DNA of 17,025 nucleotides from an uncultured Corynebacterium sp. (lineage in GTDB: Bacteria; Actinomycetota; Actinomycetes; Mycobacteriales; Mycobacteriaceae), in assembly GCA_943913645.1 (NCBI GenBank), contig CALTYZ010000031.1, positions 1 to 17,025 of the forward strand. The letters are read 5' to 3'. How positions within the stretch are numbered: the first letter of the stretch is position 1; each line of letters opens with the position of its first letter. Positions 6,980 through 13,511 of the stretch are shown here, one piece after another. The notes below the pieces were generated by a model. It saw nothing but the letters and a program-made list of their open reading frames with translations, ran no database searches and was not told where the DNA came from. Made by a program: the position numbers and the translations under genes.

Positions 6980-7013
6980 CACTGTTCTGCTGTACTGAGA
7001 GTACCAAACAGTG
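6980..7013 (-). terminator. Nested dyad with T-rich tail (possible terminator or attenuator)
   Basis: Outer arms CACTGTT (6980-6986) and AACAGTG (7007-7013) enclose an inner perfect repeat, GTACT-GAG-AGTAC (6992-7004). On the minus strand the stem is followed by TGATTTTAT, as in an intrinsic terminator; no T tract follows on the plus strand. It lies just after the 38-codon ORF and about 130 bp before glxR. It could end the small transcript or fold in a longer glxR leader. Confidence 0.35.
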
Positions 7014-7034
7014 ATGCCCCACGAGGAGAAATGT

Positions 7035-7151
7035 CTACCAGTTCTCACCGTGGGGGCCGCCGCTGCCGAGGAAGACGCGTTCGATTCGCTCCATCCCAAT
7101 GGCGAAGAGCCCGAAGCCGACAGGGGCGAGCACCGATGCAAGAATCATCAT
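7035..7151 (-). CDS. Small hydrophobic protein of 38 aa, upstream of glxR
   Basis: The protein starts MMILASVLAPVGFGLFAIGM, continues ERIERVFLGSGGPHGENW and stops at TAG. The first 20 residues form one membrane-length helix, and the rest is polar. The start is supported by TACTAT (7164-7159) exactly 7 nt upstream of the ATG at 7151, the leaderless layout seen at several other genes here. It occupies the place and strand of the small membrane gene Rv3675 between crp and nth in M. tuberculosis, although that protein is longer. Function is unknown. The plus-strand reading frames across it look like shadows. Confidence 0.6.
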   Translation of the reverse strand: MMILASVLAPVGFGLFAIGMERIERVFLGSGGPHGENW

Positions 7152-7157
7152 GCGAGC

Positions 7158-7164
7158 TATAGTA
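7158..7164. promoter_or_regulatory. Overlapping divergent -10 elements
   Basis: TATAGT (7158-7163) reads toward nth and TACTAT (7164-7159) toward the 38-codon ORF, sharing five base pairs. Only one polymerase can melt this region at a time, so the two transcripts should compete. The nth message would have a leader of about 35-45 nt; the small ORF would be leaderless. Confidence 0.45.
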
Positions 7165-7203
7165 ATTCGACAGTAGTTCGGCTGGGGGTGCCACATCGCT
7201 AGC

Positions 7204-8028
7204 ATGGGGCGCATGTCCGCAACTGAGCGCAAACTTCGCCGGCCCGGAACGCATCCCGCCGCGAAGGGGACCGAAACACGCCTGGGGTGTGTTCGCCGAG
7301 CGCGACGAATCAACCGCACCCTTGCCAAGGCGTTTCCTGATGCCCACGCAGAGTTAGACTTCTCCAACCCGCTTGAGCTGTTGGTAGCTACCGTGTTGTC
7401 GGCGCAGACCACCGATGTGCGCGTCAACCAGGTCACCCCCGCACTGTTTCGCGCCTACCCGCAGGCAAAAGATTATGCCCAGGCCGACCAAGCGGCAATC
7501 GAGGCCATTATTCGGCCCACGGGTTTCTACCGCACAAAAGCGAAGAACCTAATTGGCTTAGGACAAATGCTGGTGACAGATTATGGATCCGAAGTACCCG
7601 AGGCGCTTGAGGATTTGGTACGCCTGCCTGGGGTAGGCCGAAAGACTGCCCACGTTGTACGCGGCAACGCCTTCGGCCTGCCGGGACTGACGGTGGACAC
7701 GCACTTTCAGCGCCTCAGTCAACGGCTGGGTTTGGTCGAAACCAAGGATCCGGTCAAGATTGAACACCAGGTGGGGGAGTTGATTGAACCGCAAGAATGG
7801 ACCCAGTTTTCCCACCGCCTCATTTTTCACGGCAGGAGGGTATGCCATGCACGCAAGGCGGCGTGCGGTGCATGCGTGCTCGCATTCGAATGCCCCAGCT
7901 TCGGATTGGTTGGACCGGCTGAACCAGAGGTAGCAGCCGAGCTGGTCACTGGTTCAGAGCGCAAGCACCTCTTGGAGATGGTGGGGCTGGACACAGGCAG
8001 CAAAGCACACGGAGAGGAGCGGCAGTGA
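7204..8028 (+). CDS. nth: Endonuclease III, DNA glycosylase/AP lyase
   Basis: A base-excision repair enzyme for oxidised pyrimidines, 274 aa. The helix-hairpin-helix LPGVGRKTAHVV contains catalytic lysine K147, and VDTHFQRLSQRLGL contains the essential aspartate D165. The Fe-S loop has cysteines C214, C221, C224 and C230 in C-x6-C-x2-C-x5-C spacing. The C-terminus runs about 40 aa beyond the cluster and is poorly conserved. The start is uncertain: ATG at 7204 or 7213, neither with a good ribosome site. The last codons contain GGAGAGGAG, which serves the next gene, and the stop overlaps that gene's GTG (8025-8028). Confidence 0.95.
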   Translation: MGRMSATERKLRRPGTHPAAKGTETRLGCVRRARRINRTLAKAFPDAHAELDFSNPLELLVATVLSAQTTDVRVNQVTPALFRAYPQAKDYAQADQAAIEAIIRPTGFYRTKAKNLIGLGQMLVTDYGSEVPEALEDLVRLPGVGRKTAHVVRGNAFGLPGLTVDTHFQRLSQRLGLVETKDPVKIEHQVGELIEPQEWTQFSHRLIFHGRRVCHARKAACGACVLAFECPSFGLVGPAEPEVAAELVTGSERKHLLEMVGLDTGSKAHGEERQ

Positions 8029-8621
8029 ACAAATCTGCAATCGGCAGCGTGGTGTCAGTCATCCTGGTCACCATTGCAGTGGTGATAGGGGCGACGGTGT
8101 TGTTGCGCTCGGGTGAGGAAGAAACGACACCGCAGCCCACACCACCACCAGCTGCCGCGTCGCAGCCCCAATCATGGGAATTCATTCCCGGGTCAGACGA
8201 ACGCCCTGATTGCATCGCAGGTGGTGTTGGAGACATTGAACTGCCATGCCTCGGTGGGGACGATGTCGAAGGCACCTACGCGGATGTGACCATCGTCAAC
8301 GTGTGGGCGTGGTGGTGCGGGCCATGCCGACAAGAACTGCCAGTGATGAATGAGTTCGCCGCCGCACACCCCGAATACGACGTGGTGGGCGTGCACGCCG
8401 ACCCGAACGCCGCCAACGGGGTAGCACTGCTCAACGAGCTAGGGGTTGAGTTTCCCAGCTACCAAGACGACGCCAACATGTTCAAAGGGCTGCTGGGTCT
8501 GCCGCCGGTCGTGCCGATTGTGGTCGTGTACAAGGCCGGGCAGCCGCTCGGCGTGTTCCCGTACGCGTTTTACTCGCTCGACGTCCTTGAGACCTCCATC
8601 ACTGAGGTACTCGAGCAGTGA
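8025..8621 (+). CDS. Membrane-anchored thioredoxin-like protein (TlpA/ResA type)
   Basis: A 198-aa protein. An N-terminal membrane anchor (about 6-27) is followed by a Pro/Thr-rich linker and a thioredoxin fold outside the membrane. The redox site is W97-C98-G-P-C101 in VWAWWCGPCRQELP, with the cis-proline at P164 in PPVVPIVVV. A second cysteine pair, C63 and C75, lies before the fold. Members reduce or oxidise exported cysteine proteins, for example in cytochrome c maturation; the partner here is unknown. The GTG start overlaps the nth stop (GTGA) and has GGAGAGGAGC upstream, so it is probably coupled to nth. It corresponds to Rv3673c by position. Confidence 0.9.
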   Translation: MNKSAIGSVVSVILVTIAVVIGATVLLRSGEEETTPQPTPPPAAASQPQSWEFIPGSDERPDCIAGGVGDIELPCLGGDDVEGTYADVTIVNVWAWWCGPCRQELPVMNEFAAAHPEYDVVGVHADPNAANGVALLNELGVEFPSYQDDANMFKGLLGLPPVVPIVVVYKAGQPLGVFPYAFYSLDVLETSITEVLEQ

Positions 8622-9331
8622 GTTGTGACGTTCCCGTCACGCCCGAAGCCGCACCCGTCTGGCTGCGTCCGCTCCTGCGGGAACTGGACAACGACCGGCA
8701 GGCCGACCGGATGCGCGCGATACTAGCCTCCCGTGTGGCGCAGCGCGGTGGGCAGGACCAAGCCGCGGTGCTCATCGCGTTCACGGGAGACCACCATGCA
8801 CAAAGCACACCTGAGAACGCGGCGGTACTGATTACTCACCGCCACCCTGGCATGCGCAGCCACTCCGGCCAGATGGCGTTTCCTGGTGGGCGCATCGACC
8901 CGCAAGATGCCGGCCCGGTTGCTGCCGCGCTGCGGGAAACAACTGAAGAAACTGGACTGAGCCCTGACCGGGTGATACCACTTGCGGTACTGGCGCCGAT
9001 TACAACCGGCGGGTCCCGACGACGAGTGCGCCCCGTGCTGGCGTATGTGCATGACCCGGGGACGGTCTATCCAGCCAGCCCAGATGAAACCGATGACGTC
9101 TTCTTCGTCCCGCTTTCTGCACTCGTGAATCCAGCGAATCGCCGCAGTCTTGGTCGCGCCGGGTGGACAGCGCCCGCCTTCACTGTCGGCGGCTACCTCA
9201 TATGGGGGTTTACCGGCATCGTGCTCTCTGTCCTGCTTGACCTCGGCGGGTGGGCGCGTCCATGGGATCGCACACCGGGTGATTTGGATGCAGCTTTGGA
9301 GCAATCCTGTAATGGCGAGCGCCGAATGTAG
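8618..9331 (+). CDS. NUDIX hydrolase, CoA-pyrophosphatase type
   Basis: A 237-aa protein. It carries the UPF0035 signature HSGQMAFPGG (82-91) that marks coenzyme A diphosphatases. The Nudix box continues as GRIDPQDAGPVAAALRETTEETGL, with R106-E107 and E110-E111 as metal ligands. Aspartate replaces the first Nudix glutamate, as is usual in this subfamily. Likely substrates are CoA and acyl-CoA or related dinucleotide compounds, inferred from family only. A Trp/Leu-rich C-terminal stretch (YLIWGFTGIVLSVLLDLGGW) resembles the conserved tail of actinobacterial homologues. The GTG start overlaps the TlpA-like stop (GTGA). Confidence 0.9.
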   Translation: MSCDVPVTPEAAPVWLRPLLRELDNDRQADRMRAILASRVAQRGGQDQAAVLIAFTGDHHAQSTPENAAVLITHRHPGMRSHSGQMAFPGGRIDPQDAGPVAAALRETTEETGLSPDRVIPLAVLAPITTGGSRRRVRPVLAYVHDPGTVYPASPDETDDVFFVPLSALVNPANRRSLGRAGWTAPAFTVGGYLIWGFTGIVLSVLLDLGGWARPWDRTPGDLDAALEQSCNGERRM

Positions 9332-9384
9332 GATGGGCTGGCTATGGTGAGGGTGGTAAGTAAAGGCGAGGAGGTGGCCGCTGC

Positions 9385-10590
9385 GTGCAAGTAGTTCTCG
9401 ACGCAGTACTGGTCCTGCTCATTCTTGGCGCGCTCTACAGCGGCTGGCGGCAGGGTGCTTTTGCAGCGATCCTTTCGGCTGTGGGGGTTATCGCCGGCCT
9501 CATTGTGGGACTGTCCGTTGCGCCGTGGGCGCTATCAGCCATGTCCTCCCAACTGGTGCGCATCGTCATGCTCGTGGCGCTCATTGTGCTGCTTGTTGGT
9601 CTTGGCCATGGGGTTGGCAGTGCCGCTGGGTCGCAGCTGCGTCGCACGGTACAGGCGCGTTGGCTGCAGTTTGCGGATTCCGCCGTCGGCGCGCTGTTCA
9701 ATGCCCTGGCCGCCGTGTTGGTCTTTTGGTTCATTGCTACCCCGTTGGCGGCGTCATTTCCTGGTCAGGTTGGTGCAAGCCTGCGAGAGTCAAAGGTGCT
9801 GGCGGCAATTGATGTGGCGGTACCGCCAGTGTTTTCCCAGGTGCCAGCACGTTTGGCACTCCTGTTGGATGAAACTGGTCTGCCTCCACTGGTCTCCCCG
9901 TTCGGCACTGCCCGGGGCGCGCACGTTGATGCGCCGAATCCGGCTGCGGTCAGCCCCGAGATGGTTGATCGGGTGCGCCCGGCCGTGGTCCACGTGATGG
10001 GTGATTCCGGCTTGTGTCAGCGTCGGCTCATGGGATCTGGTTTTGTCATTGAGGCAAATTATGTGTTGACTAATGCGCACGTTGTGGCAGGCACAGATAG
10101 AGTTTCGCTGGATACCGTCGTCGGGGTGAAAGACGCAGAAGTAGTGTTCTATGACCCCGATGTAGATATCGCGGTCTTGCGCGCCGACAATTTAGGAATA
10201 GCGCCGTTGCGCTGGTCTGAGCGCGAGCTGGGTGTGGGAGATGATGCGGTGGTGATGGGGTATCCGCAGTCGGGCCCGTTTGAGGCGGCAGCTGCGCGCA
10301 TCCGCGGGCGTTTGAACATCTCCGGTCCTGACATTTACGCGGCCGGGCGTGTGGAGCGCCAGGCCTACACTGTTCGCGGCTCGATCCGGCAGGGCAATTC
10401 GGGCGGCCCGCTGCTTGACCCCCGCGGGGCTGTGGTCGGCATGATTTTCGGTGCGTCGATTGACTCGACAGAGACTGGGTATGCGTTGACCGCCGAGCAG
10501 GTTCGTCAGCGTGTGGGCGATGTGCGAAGGTTGCGCGGTAGCGTCGATACGCAAACGTGCGTGGGTGCTACTGCGGGGGCAGCTGCGTAG
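9385..10590 (+). CDS. marP: Membrane-bound periplasmic serine protease MarP
   Basis: A 401-aa protein. Four hydrophobic segments of the CvpA type (about 3-22, 25-46, 57-75 and 102-121) precede a trypsin-like domain (about 190-385). The catalytic triad is H232 in TNAHVV, D261 in DVDIAVL and S339 in RQGNSGGPLL. C211 and C392 match the regulatory disulfide of M. tuberculosis MarP (C214/C395). MarP is needed for survival in acid and under oxidative stress, and in mycobacteria it cleaves a peptidoglycan hydrolase. The GTG start has GAGGAGG about 10 nt upstream. The preceding 53 bp hold a possible -10 (TATGGT at 9343-9348). The 3' end overlaps the convergent EphE-like gene by 23 bp. Confidence 0.95.
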   Translation: MQVVLDAVLVLLILGALYSGWRQGAFAAILSAVGVIAGLIVGLSVAPWALSAMSSQLVRIVMLVALIVLLVGLGHGVGSAAGSQLRRTVQARWLQFADSAVGALFNALAAVLVFWFIATPLAASFPGQVGASLRESKVLAAIDVAVPPVFSQVPARLALLLDETGLPPLVSPFGTARGAHVDAPNPAAVSPEMVDRVRPAVVHVMGDSGLCQRRLMGSGFVIEANYVLTNAHVVAGTDRVSLDTVVGVKDAEVVFYDPDVDIAVLRADNLGIAPLRWSERELGVGDDAVVMGYPQSGPFEAAAARIRGRLNISGPDIYAAGRVERQAYTVRGSIRQGNSGGPLLDPRGAVVGMIFGASIDSTETGYALTAEQVRQRVGDVRRLRGSVDTQTCVGATAGAAA

Positions 10591-11320
10591 CGACGCGACG
10601 TGCAAACCCTTGCGGGTCTTCCACATGCGGCAGTCTGCTACCGTCCCAAAGCGTTTCTTTTCGACGCAGGCGGGGCCGCAGACGAGAGAGGGCAACAACG
10701 TTGGGCAGCGCGCGGTCAATCCGGCGCGCGGCTAAACGAAGGGCCAGGAACTCATCGAAGCGCTCAGTGGTGTGGAATGCGGCGGTGGTGTCCGCCTTCA
10801 GGTTCGCGCGCCAGGCGGCATCAAGCGCTCGGTCACTGTGGCCGATCACTGGTGCTGGCAACGTGAGTGCGGCCGCGCTCATGCCACGCGATGTTGGCAG
10901 CTCGATCGTGGCGGTGACAAGCTCGGGGTAATACTGCCTTGCGCTGCGTGCGATCACCGCGCCGGTGTCAGCGCCGACGAGCACGGCGGATGTGTGGCCG
11001 AGGGCGCGAATCAGGTGGGCGATATCACCGCTTTGGATGCGCAACATGCTGCCAGCACGGCTGGCAGGTTTGTCGGACATACCAAATCCCCGCAGGTCAA
11101 CTGCGGCGACGTGGAAGCCGTAGTTGGCGAGCGGGACGATGGTGTCTTTGAAATCGAACCAGCCGCCGAACGCGCCGTGGATCAAGACGACAAGGGGGTC
11201 ACGTTCCCGCCCGGCGTCGGCAGCGTGCAGGCGAATGCCGCGCGTGTGCAGCATGCGGTGTGTGAATTCTCCGTCAAGCTCCACCACGCTTGGCGGGTTT
11301 GGCCGCTTGCTGGCCGCCAT
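10568..11320 (-). CDS. EphE-like alpha/beta hydrolase, shortened and possibly inactive
   Basis: A 250-aa protein. The alpha/beta-hydrolase core is clear: the oxyanion loop HGAFGG (48-53), DLRGFGMSDKP, and the nucleophile elbow VGADTGAV with D118, as expected for an epoxide hydrolase. The C-terminal part is odd. The strand with the acid residue is not recognisable. The segment that normally reads G-H-F-P-H-x-E-x-P is S-R-L-P-H-V-E-D-P, so arginine (R229) stands where the catalytic histidine should be. EphE of M. tuberculosis is about 327 aa, so some 70 residues are missing. Start: ATG at 11320 with GGGGGTGG upstream; a GTG at 11329 is possible. It follows the DUF1469 gene by 27 bp and probably shares its transcript. 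Confidence 0.8.
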   Translation of the reverse strand: MAASKRPNPPSVVELDGEFTHRMLHTRGIRLHAADAGRERDPLVVLIHGAFGGWFDFKDTIVPLANYGFHVAAVDLRGFGMSDKPASRAGSMLRIQSGDIAHLIRALGHTSAVLVGADTGAVIARSARQYYPELVTATIELPTSRGMSAAALTLPAPVIGHSDRALDAAWRANLKADTTAAFHTTERFDEFLALRLAARRIDRALPNVVALSRLRPRLRRKETLWDGSRLPHVEDPQGFARRVATQLPPQ

Positions 11321-11347
11321 CACGACCACCCCCAGTGTGTGTGAAGC

Positions 11348-11923
11348 CTAGGAGTTGCGGGATGCGTTCCAGGTGTCAGTGGTATTCGCGCTGCGCCCGG
11401 CGGGTGTGTCGAGCGGGGCTGTGGTGTACAGCCCGCGGCCCTCTTTGTTCAGGTTCTGCTGTGCTTGGCCTGGCACCAGGTTGCGTAGCTCGCCGACGGA
11501 TTCAATGGTTTTTTCCGGTGCCTTGACCTTCTTAATGCTGCGGAAGCCTGCAAACGCGAGCAAACCCGCAAGGATCAGCATGAGCAGGAAAACCAGGAGG
11601 AACGCCCAGCCGCGGTGCATCCAGTTCGACAACATCTCCGCGAACGCAAAGAAAAGGAAGAACGTGGAGTACAGCGCAATGACACCGGCGACTGCGAACA
11701 GACCCCCGCCCATTGCGCCTTTTTTCACCTCGCCGGTGATTTCGGCTTTTGCCAGCTCAATTTCACCGCGGACGAGGGTGGAAACCTGCTCAGTTGCGTT
11801 CGAGATGAGAGTGCCGATCGAGTCCGTGCCCGGCTGCGTGATGCCTGTATCGCGCAGCGGGATGGAGTCAACCTTGGCTGACACAGCGGTGGAACCGTTT
11901 GTGTAGAGACCTTCTTTACTCAC
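11348..11923 (-). CDS. DUF1469 / phage-holin-superfamily membrane protein (Rv3669-type)
   Basis: A 191-aa protein. An N-terminal helix (ISNATEQVSTLVRGEIELAKAEI, about 36-62) is the typical amphipathic region of the DUF1469 (holin III superfamily) family. Two membrane helices follow, at about 72-96 and 105-127, with a basic segment RSIKKVKAPEK. The C-terminal tail is polar and low in complexity. Function is unknown; despite the family name it is a chromosomal actinobacterial gene and not a phage lysis gene. The GTG at 11923 is preferred because GGAAGG lies about 11 nt upstream. The upstream in-frame GTG at 11950 lacks comparable support. The promoter region holds TGTG/CACA palindromes. Confidence 0.82.
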   Translation of the reverse strand: MSKEGLYTNGSTAVSAKVDSIPLRDTGITQPGTDSIGTLISNATEQVSTLVRGEIELAKAEITGEVKKGAMGGGLFAVAGVIALYSTFFLFFAFAEMLSNWMHRGWAFLLVFLLMLILAGLLAFAGFRSIKKVKAPEKTIESVGELRNLVPGQAQQNLNKEGRGLYTTAPLDTPAGRSANTTDTWNASRNS

Positions 11924-11976
11924 GATGTACGTAACCTTCCTGCGTGACACGCCTGCAGTGACCGAACCTGGCAGGG

Positions 11977-11982
11977 ACCTTA
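11977..11982 (-). promoter_or_regulatory. -10 element upstream of DUF1469 gene
   Basis: TAAGGT on the minus strand fits TANNNT. It directly abuts the palindrome at 11983-11998, which therefore occupies the -10/-35 spacer. Predicted transcription starts near 11970, about 47 nt before the GTG start. No clear -35 hexamer is visible. Confidence 0.35.
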
Positions 11983-11998
11983 TGTGTTATCGAACACA
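11983..11998. promoter_or_regulatory. TGTGTT/AACACA palindrome (candidate operator)
   Basis: TGTGTTATCGAACACA has perfect 6-bp arms around 4 bp and matches 8 of 10 conserved GlxR positions (TGTGA-N6-TCACA), with T in place of A at position 5 and its mirror. A second short palindrome, TGTGCCACA, lies at 12013-12021. The site lies in the spacer of the likely DUF1469 promoter, where binding would block polymerase. The regulator could be GlxR or another protein. Confidence 0.4.
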
Positions 11999-12066
11999 AC
12001 ACTAGCCATTATTGTGCCACACTGTCTCGGATCGGGCGTGCGACCGTAGCGATGGGTGCGCGCTGG

Positions 12067-12861
12067 TTAAGCTGAGCGGCGCCGGTGAGCGCGTGCCAGG
12101 AGAAATCCAGCCAACGCGATCAGGGTGGCACCAGCGACGACACTGGCGCCAATGCCCACTTCACGTGCGTTCGGGAGCTGGATTAGCGGCTCCGGGTTTT
12201 TGAAGGTGAATACTTCCCAGCCGTGGCTGACCGCATGTTTGCGCAGTGCGCGATCCGGGTTGACAGCAACCGGGTTGCCCACGAGCTCGAGCATCGGGAT
12301 ATCTGTTGCGGAATCCGAGTAGGCGTAACTGGCGTCGAGGTCGTAGCCGTGATCTGCAGCGAACTGTTTGACTGCCTGTGCTTTTGCGTCGCCTTTGAGG
12401 TAGTGGGTGATGGTGCCGGTGAGTTTGCCGTCTTCGACTTCGAGCTGTGTGGCAACAACAGTGTCAACGCCGAGTTCGCGTGCGATAGGTTCGACCAGGA
12501 TGGCTGCGGACGCGGAGATGATGATCACGTCGTGGCCGGCAGCTTGATGCTGGGCGATGAGTTCACGCGCTTCGGCATAGATAGCTGGGGTGACCACGGT
12601 GTGCATGGTTTCAGTTGTGATGCGCTGAACCTCTTCTACAGGCCAGCCAGCCACCATTTGTGCCAGTGAGTCGCGGGTGGTGTCCATCTTTTCGCTCGAC
12701 TGCCCAACCCACATGTATGAGGCTTTTGACAGGTAAAGGTCAACCGCTTCTTGGCGTGTGATTAGGCCGCTATTAAAAAACTCTTTGCCAAAGGCAAACG
12801 CGGATGAGGTTGCAATGATCGTCTTATCAAGATCAAAGAACGCTGCGACGGGGGCTGACAT
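12067..12861 (-). CDS. HAD-IB family phosphatase with C-terminal membrane helix (SerB-like, Rv3661-type)
   Basis: A 264-aa HAD superfamily hydrolase of subfamily IB. Motif I is FFDLDKT with nucleophile D10 and D12, motif II is IIISAS with S116, motif III uses a lysine near LKGDAK (156-160), and motif IV is YSDSATDIPML with D183 and D187. A single membrane helix (about 237-257) and a basic end RAHRRR anchor the enzyme with the catalytic domain inside the cell. Annotated relatives include phosphoserine phosphatases and lipid-phosphate phosphatases, but the substrate here is undetermined. The reading frame continues upstream, but ATG 12861 starts directly before the conserved domain. TACAAT lies 8 nt upstream. 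Confidence 0.9.
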   Translation of the reverse strand: MSAPVAAFFDLDKTIIATSSAFAFGKEFFNSGLITRQEAVDLYLSKASYMWVGQSSEKMDTTRDSLAQMVAGWPVEEVQRITTETMHTVVTPAIYAEARELIAQHQAAGHDVIIISASAAILVEPIARELGVDTVVATQLEVEDGKLTGTITHYLKGDAKAQAVKQFAADHGYDLDASYAYSDSATDIPMLELVGNPVAVNPDRALRKHAVSHGWEVFTFKNPEPLIQLPNAREVGIGASVVAGATLIALAGFLLARAHRRRSA

Positions 12862-12869
12862 ACGTCTCG

Positions 12870-12875
12870 ATTGTA
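12870..12875 (-). promoter_or_regulatory. -10 element, near-leaderless start of HAD phosphatase gene
   Basis: TACAAT on the minus strand is a near-consensus -10, followed by 8 nt and the ATG at 12861. TGTTGA lies 17 bp further upstream (12898-12893) as a weak -35. It separates this gene from the ABC cassette upstream, which ends at 12933. Confidence 0.5.
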
Positions 12876-12932
12876 GCCACGCACCCATCCGATCAACAGG
12901 TCCCCGCACGATACGAGGCGAAATGGCTAGAG

Positions 12933-13508
12933 CTACGCCGCTTTTTTGAACCTGTTGACCGAAACGCAACTGAGGCCAAACATGAGTGCGCTCACGGCGA
13001 GCATGAACCAACGTGGCGGCTCGTCGAGAATAAAAAGGGCGTGTCTCAGTGCACTGGTGTCTAGCGCGGGCCACAGGGCAGTTTGTGCCACGACGCACGC
13101 GACCAACGCGAGCGCGAGCGTGTCCACCCGCAAGAATTGGCCCAGCGTGACGGCCAGCCCTACAAGCACAGTGGCGACATAAGCAAAGCGAGCACTCGCA
13201 AGCCCACTGACCGCGAGCAACCACGGGAGTGCCCACAGTATGCAAAGCACTCCGGCGTCCGCCCACGCCCAGGTGCGCGCCCCGACGGCTTCGAGGCGTG
13301 AGAGTTCATTGCGGAAAATGAGCGTGCACGCGACAGGCCACGCCAAGGCACACAGCGTCGCCACGTTCATGGTCTGCGAGCCGCTTAGCCAGGGAACACT
13401 GACAATCGTGGTTCCCGCAGCGATGACCAGCACCCCGGCTACGACGAGTAAGAACCCGACGGGAGCGAATCGATGAGCGTGGCAATACAGCCGTATGTCT
13501 GACCTCAT
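12933..13508 (-). CDS. Polytopic membrane protein of the ABC cassette, unknown family
   Basis: A 191-aa protein, largely hydrophobic, with five or six predicted membrane segments (about 17-37, 47-64, 83-101, 107-123, 129-147 and 166-184) and a basic end RFKKAA. I do not recognise a family. Its ATG lies 3 bp after the stop of the permease-like gene upstream, so it is the third gene of the ATPase/membrane-protein operon and may be a second transmembrane subunit. Tryptophan- and alanine-rich helices and the lack of conserved catalytic motifs argue against an enzyme. Confidence 0.7.
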   Translation of the reverse strand: MRSDIRLYCHAHRFAPVGFLLVVAGVLVIAAGTTIVSVPWLSGSQTMNVATLCALAWPVACTLIFRNELSRLEAVGARTWAWADAGVLCILWALPWLLAVSGLASARFAYVATVLVGLAVTLGQFLRVDTLALALVACVVAQTALWPALDTSALRHALFILDEPPRWFMLAVSALMFGLSCVSVNRFKKAA

Positions 13509-13511
13509 GAG

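Noticed and set aside
6860..6980. Possible GlxR autoregulatory sites before glxR (TGTGA at several places)
   Set aside because: Each TGTGA half-site lacks a matching TCACA half at the right spacing. The best 16-mer, AGTGAATGAAAACACG, matches about 7 of 10 positions, too weak to report as a feature.
9425..9997. A 190-codon plus-strand frame inside marP
   Set aside because: It is a +1 shifted reading of the CvpA-like membrane region, rich in Trp/Cys/Arg. The marP frame carries the catalytic triad and continues through.
11348..11923. Phage lysis holin, suggesting a prophage remnant
   Set aside because: DUF1469 proteins are ordinary chromosomal genes in actinobacteria. No other phage gene, integrase or attachment repeat is present, and the position matches Rv3669.
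12930..12955. Run of six A residues near the end of the 191-aa membrane protein as a programmed frameshift site
   Set aside because: The stop codon follows four codons later and no alternative frame extends into a useful product. It simply encodes two lysines.
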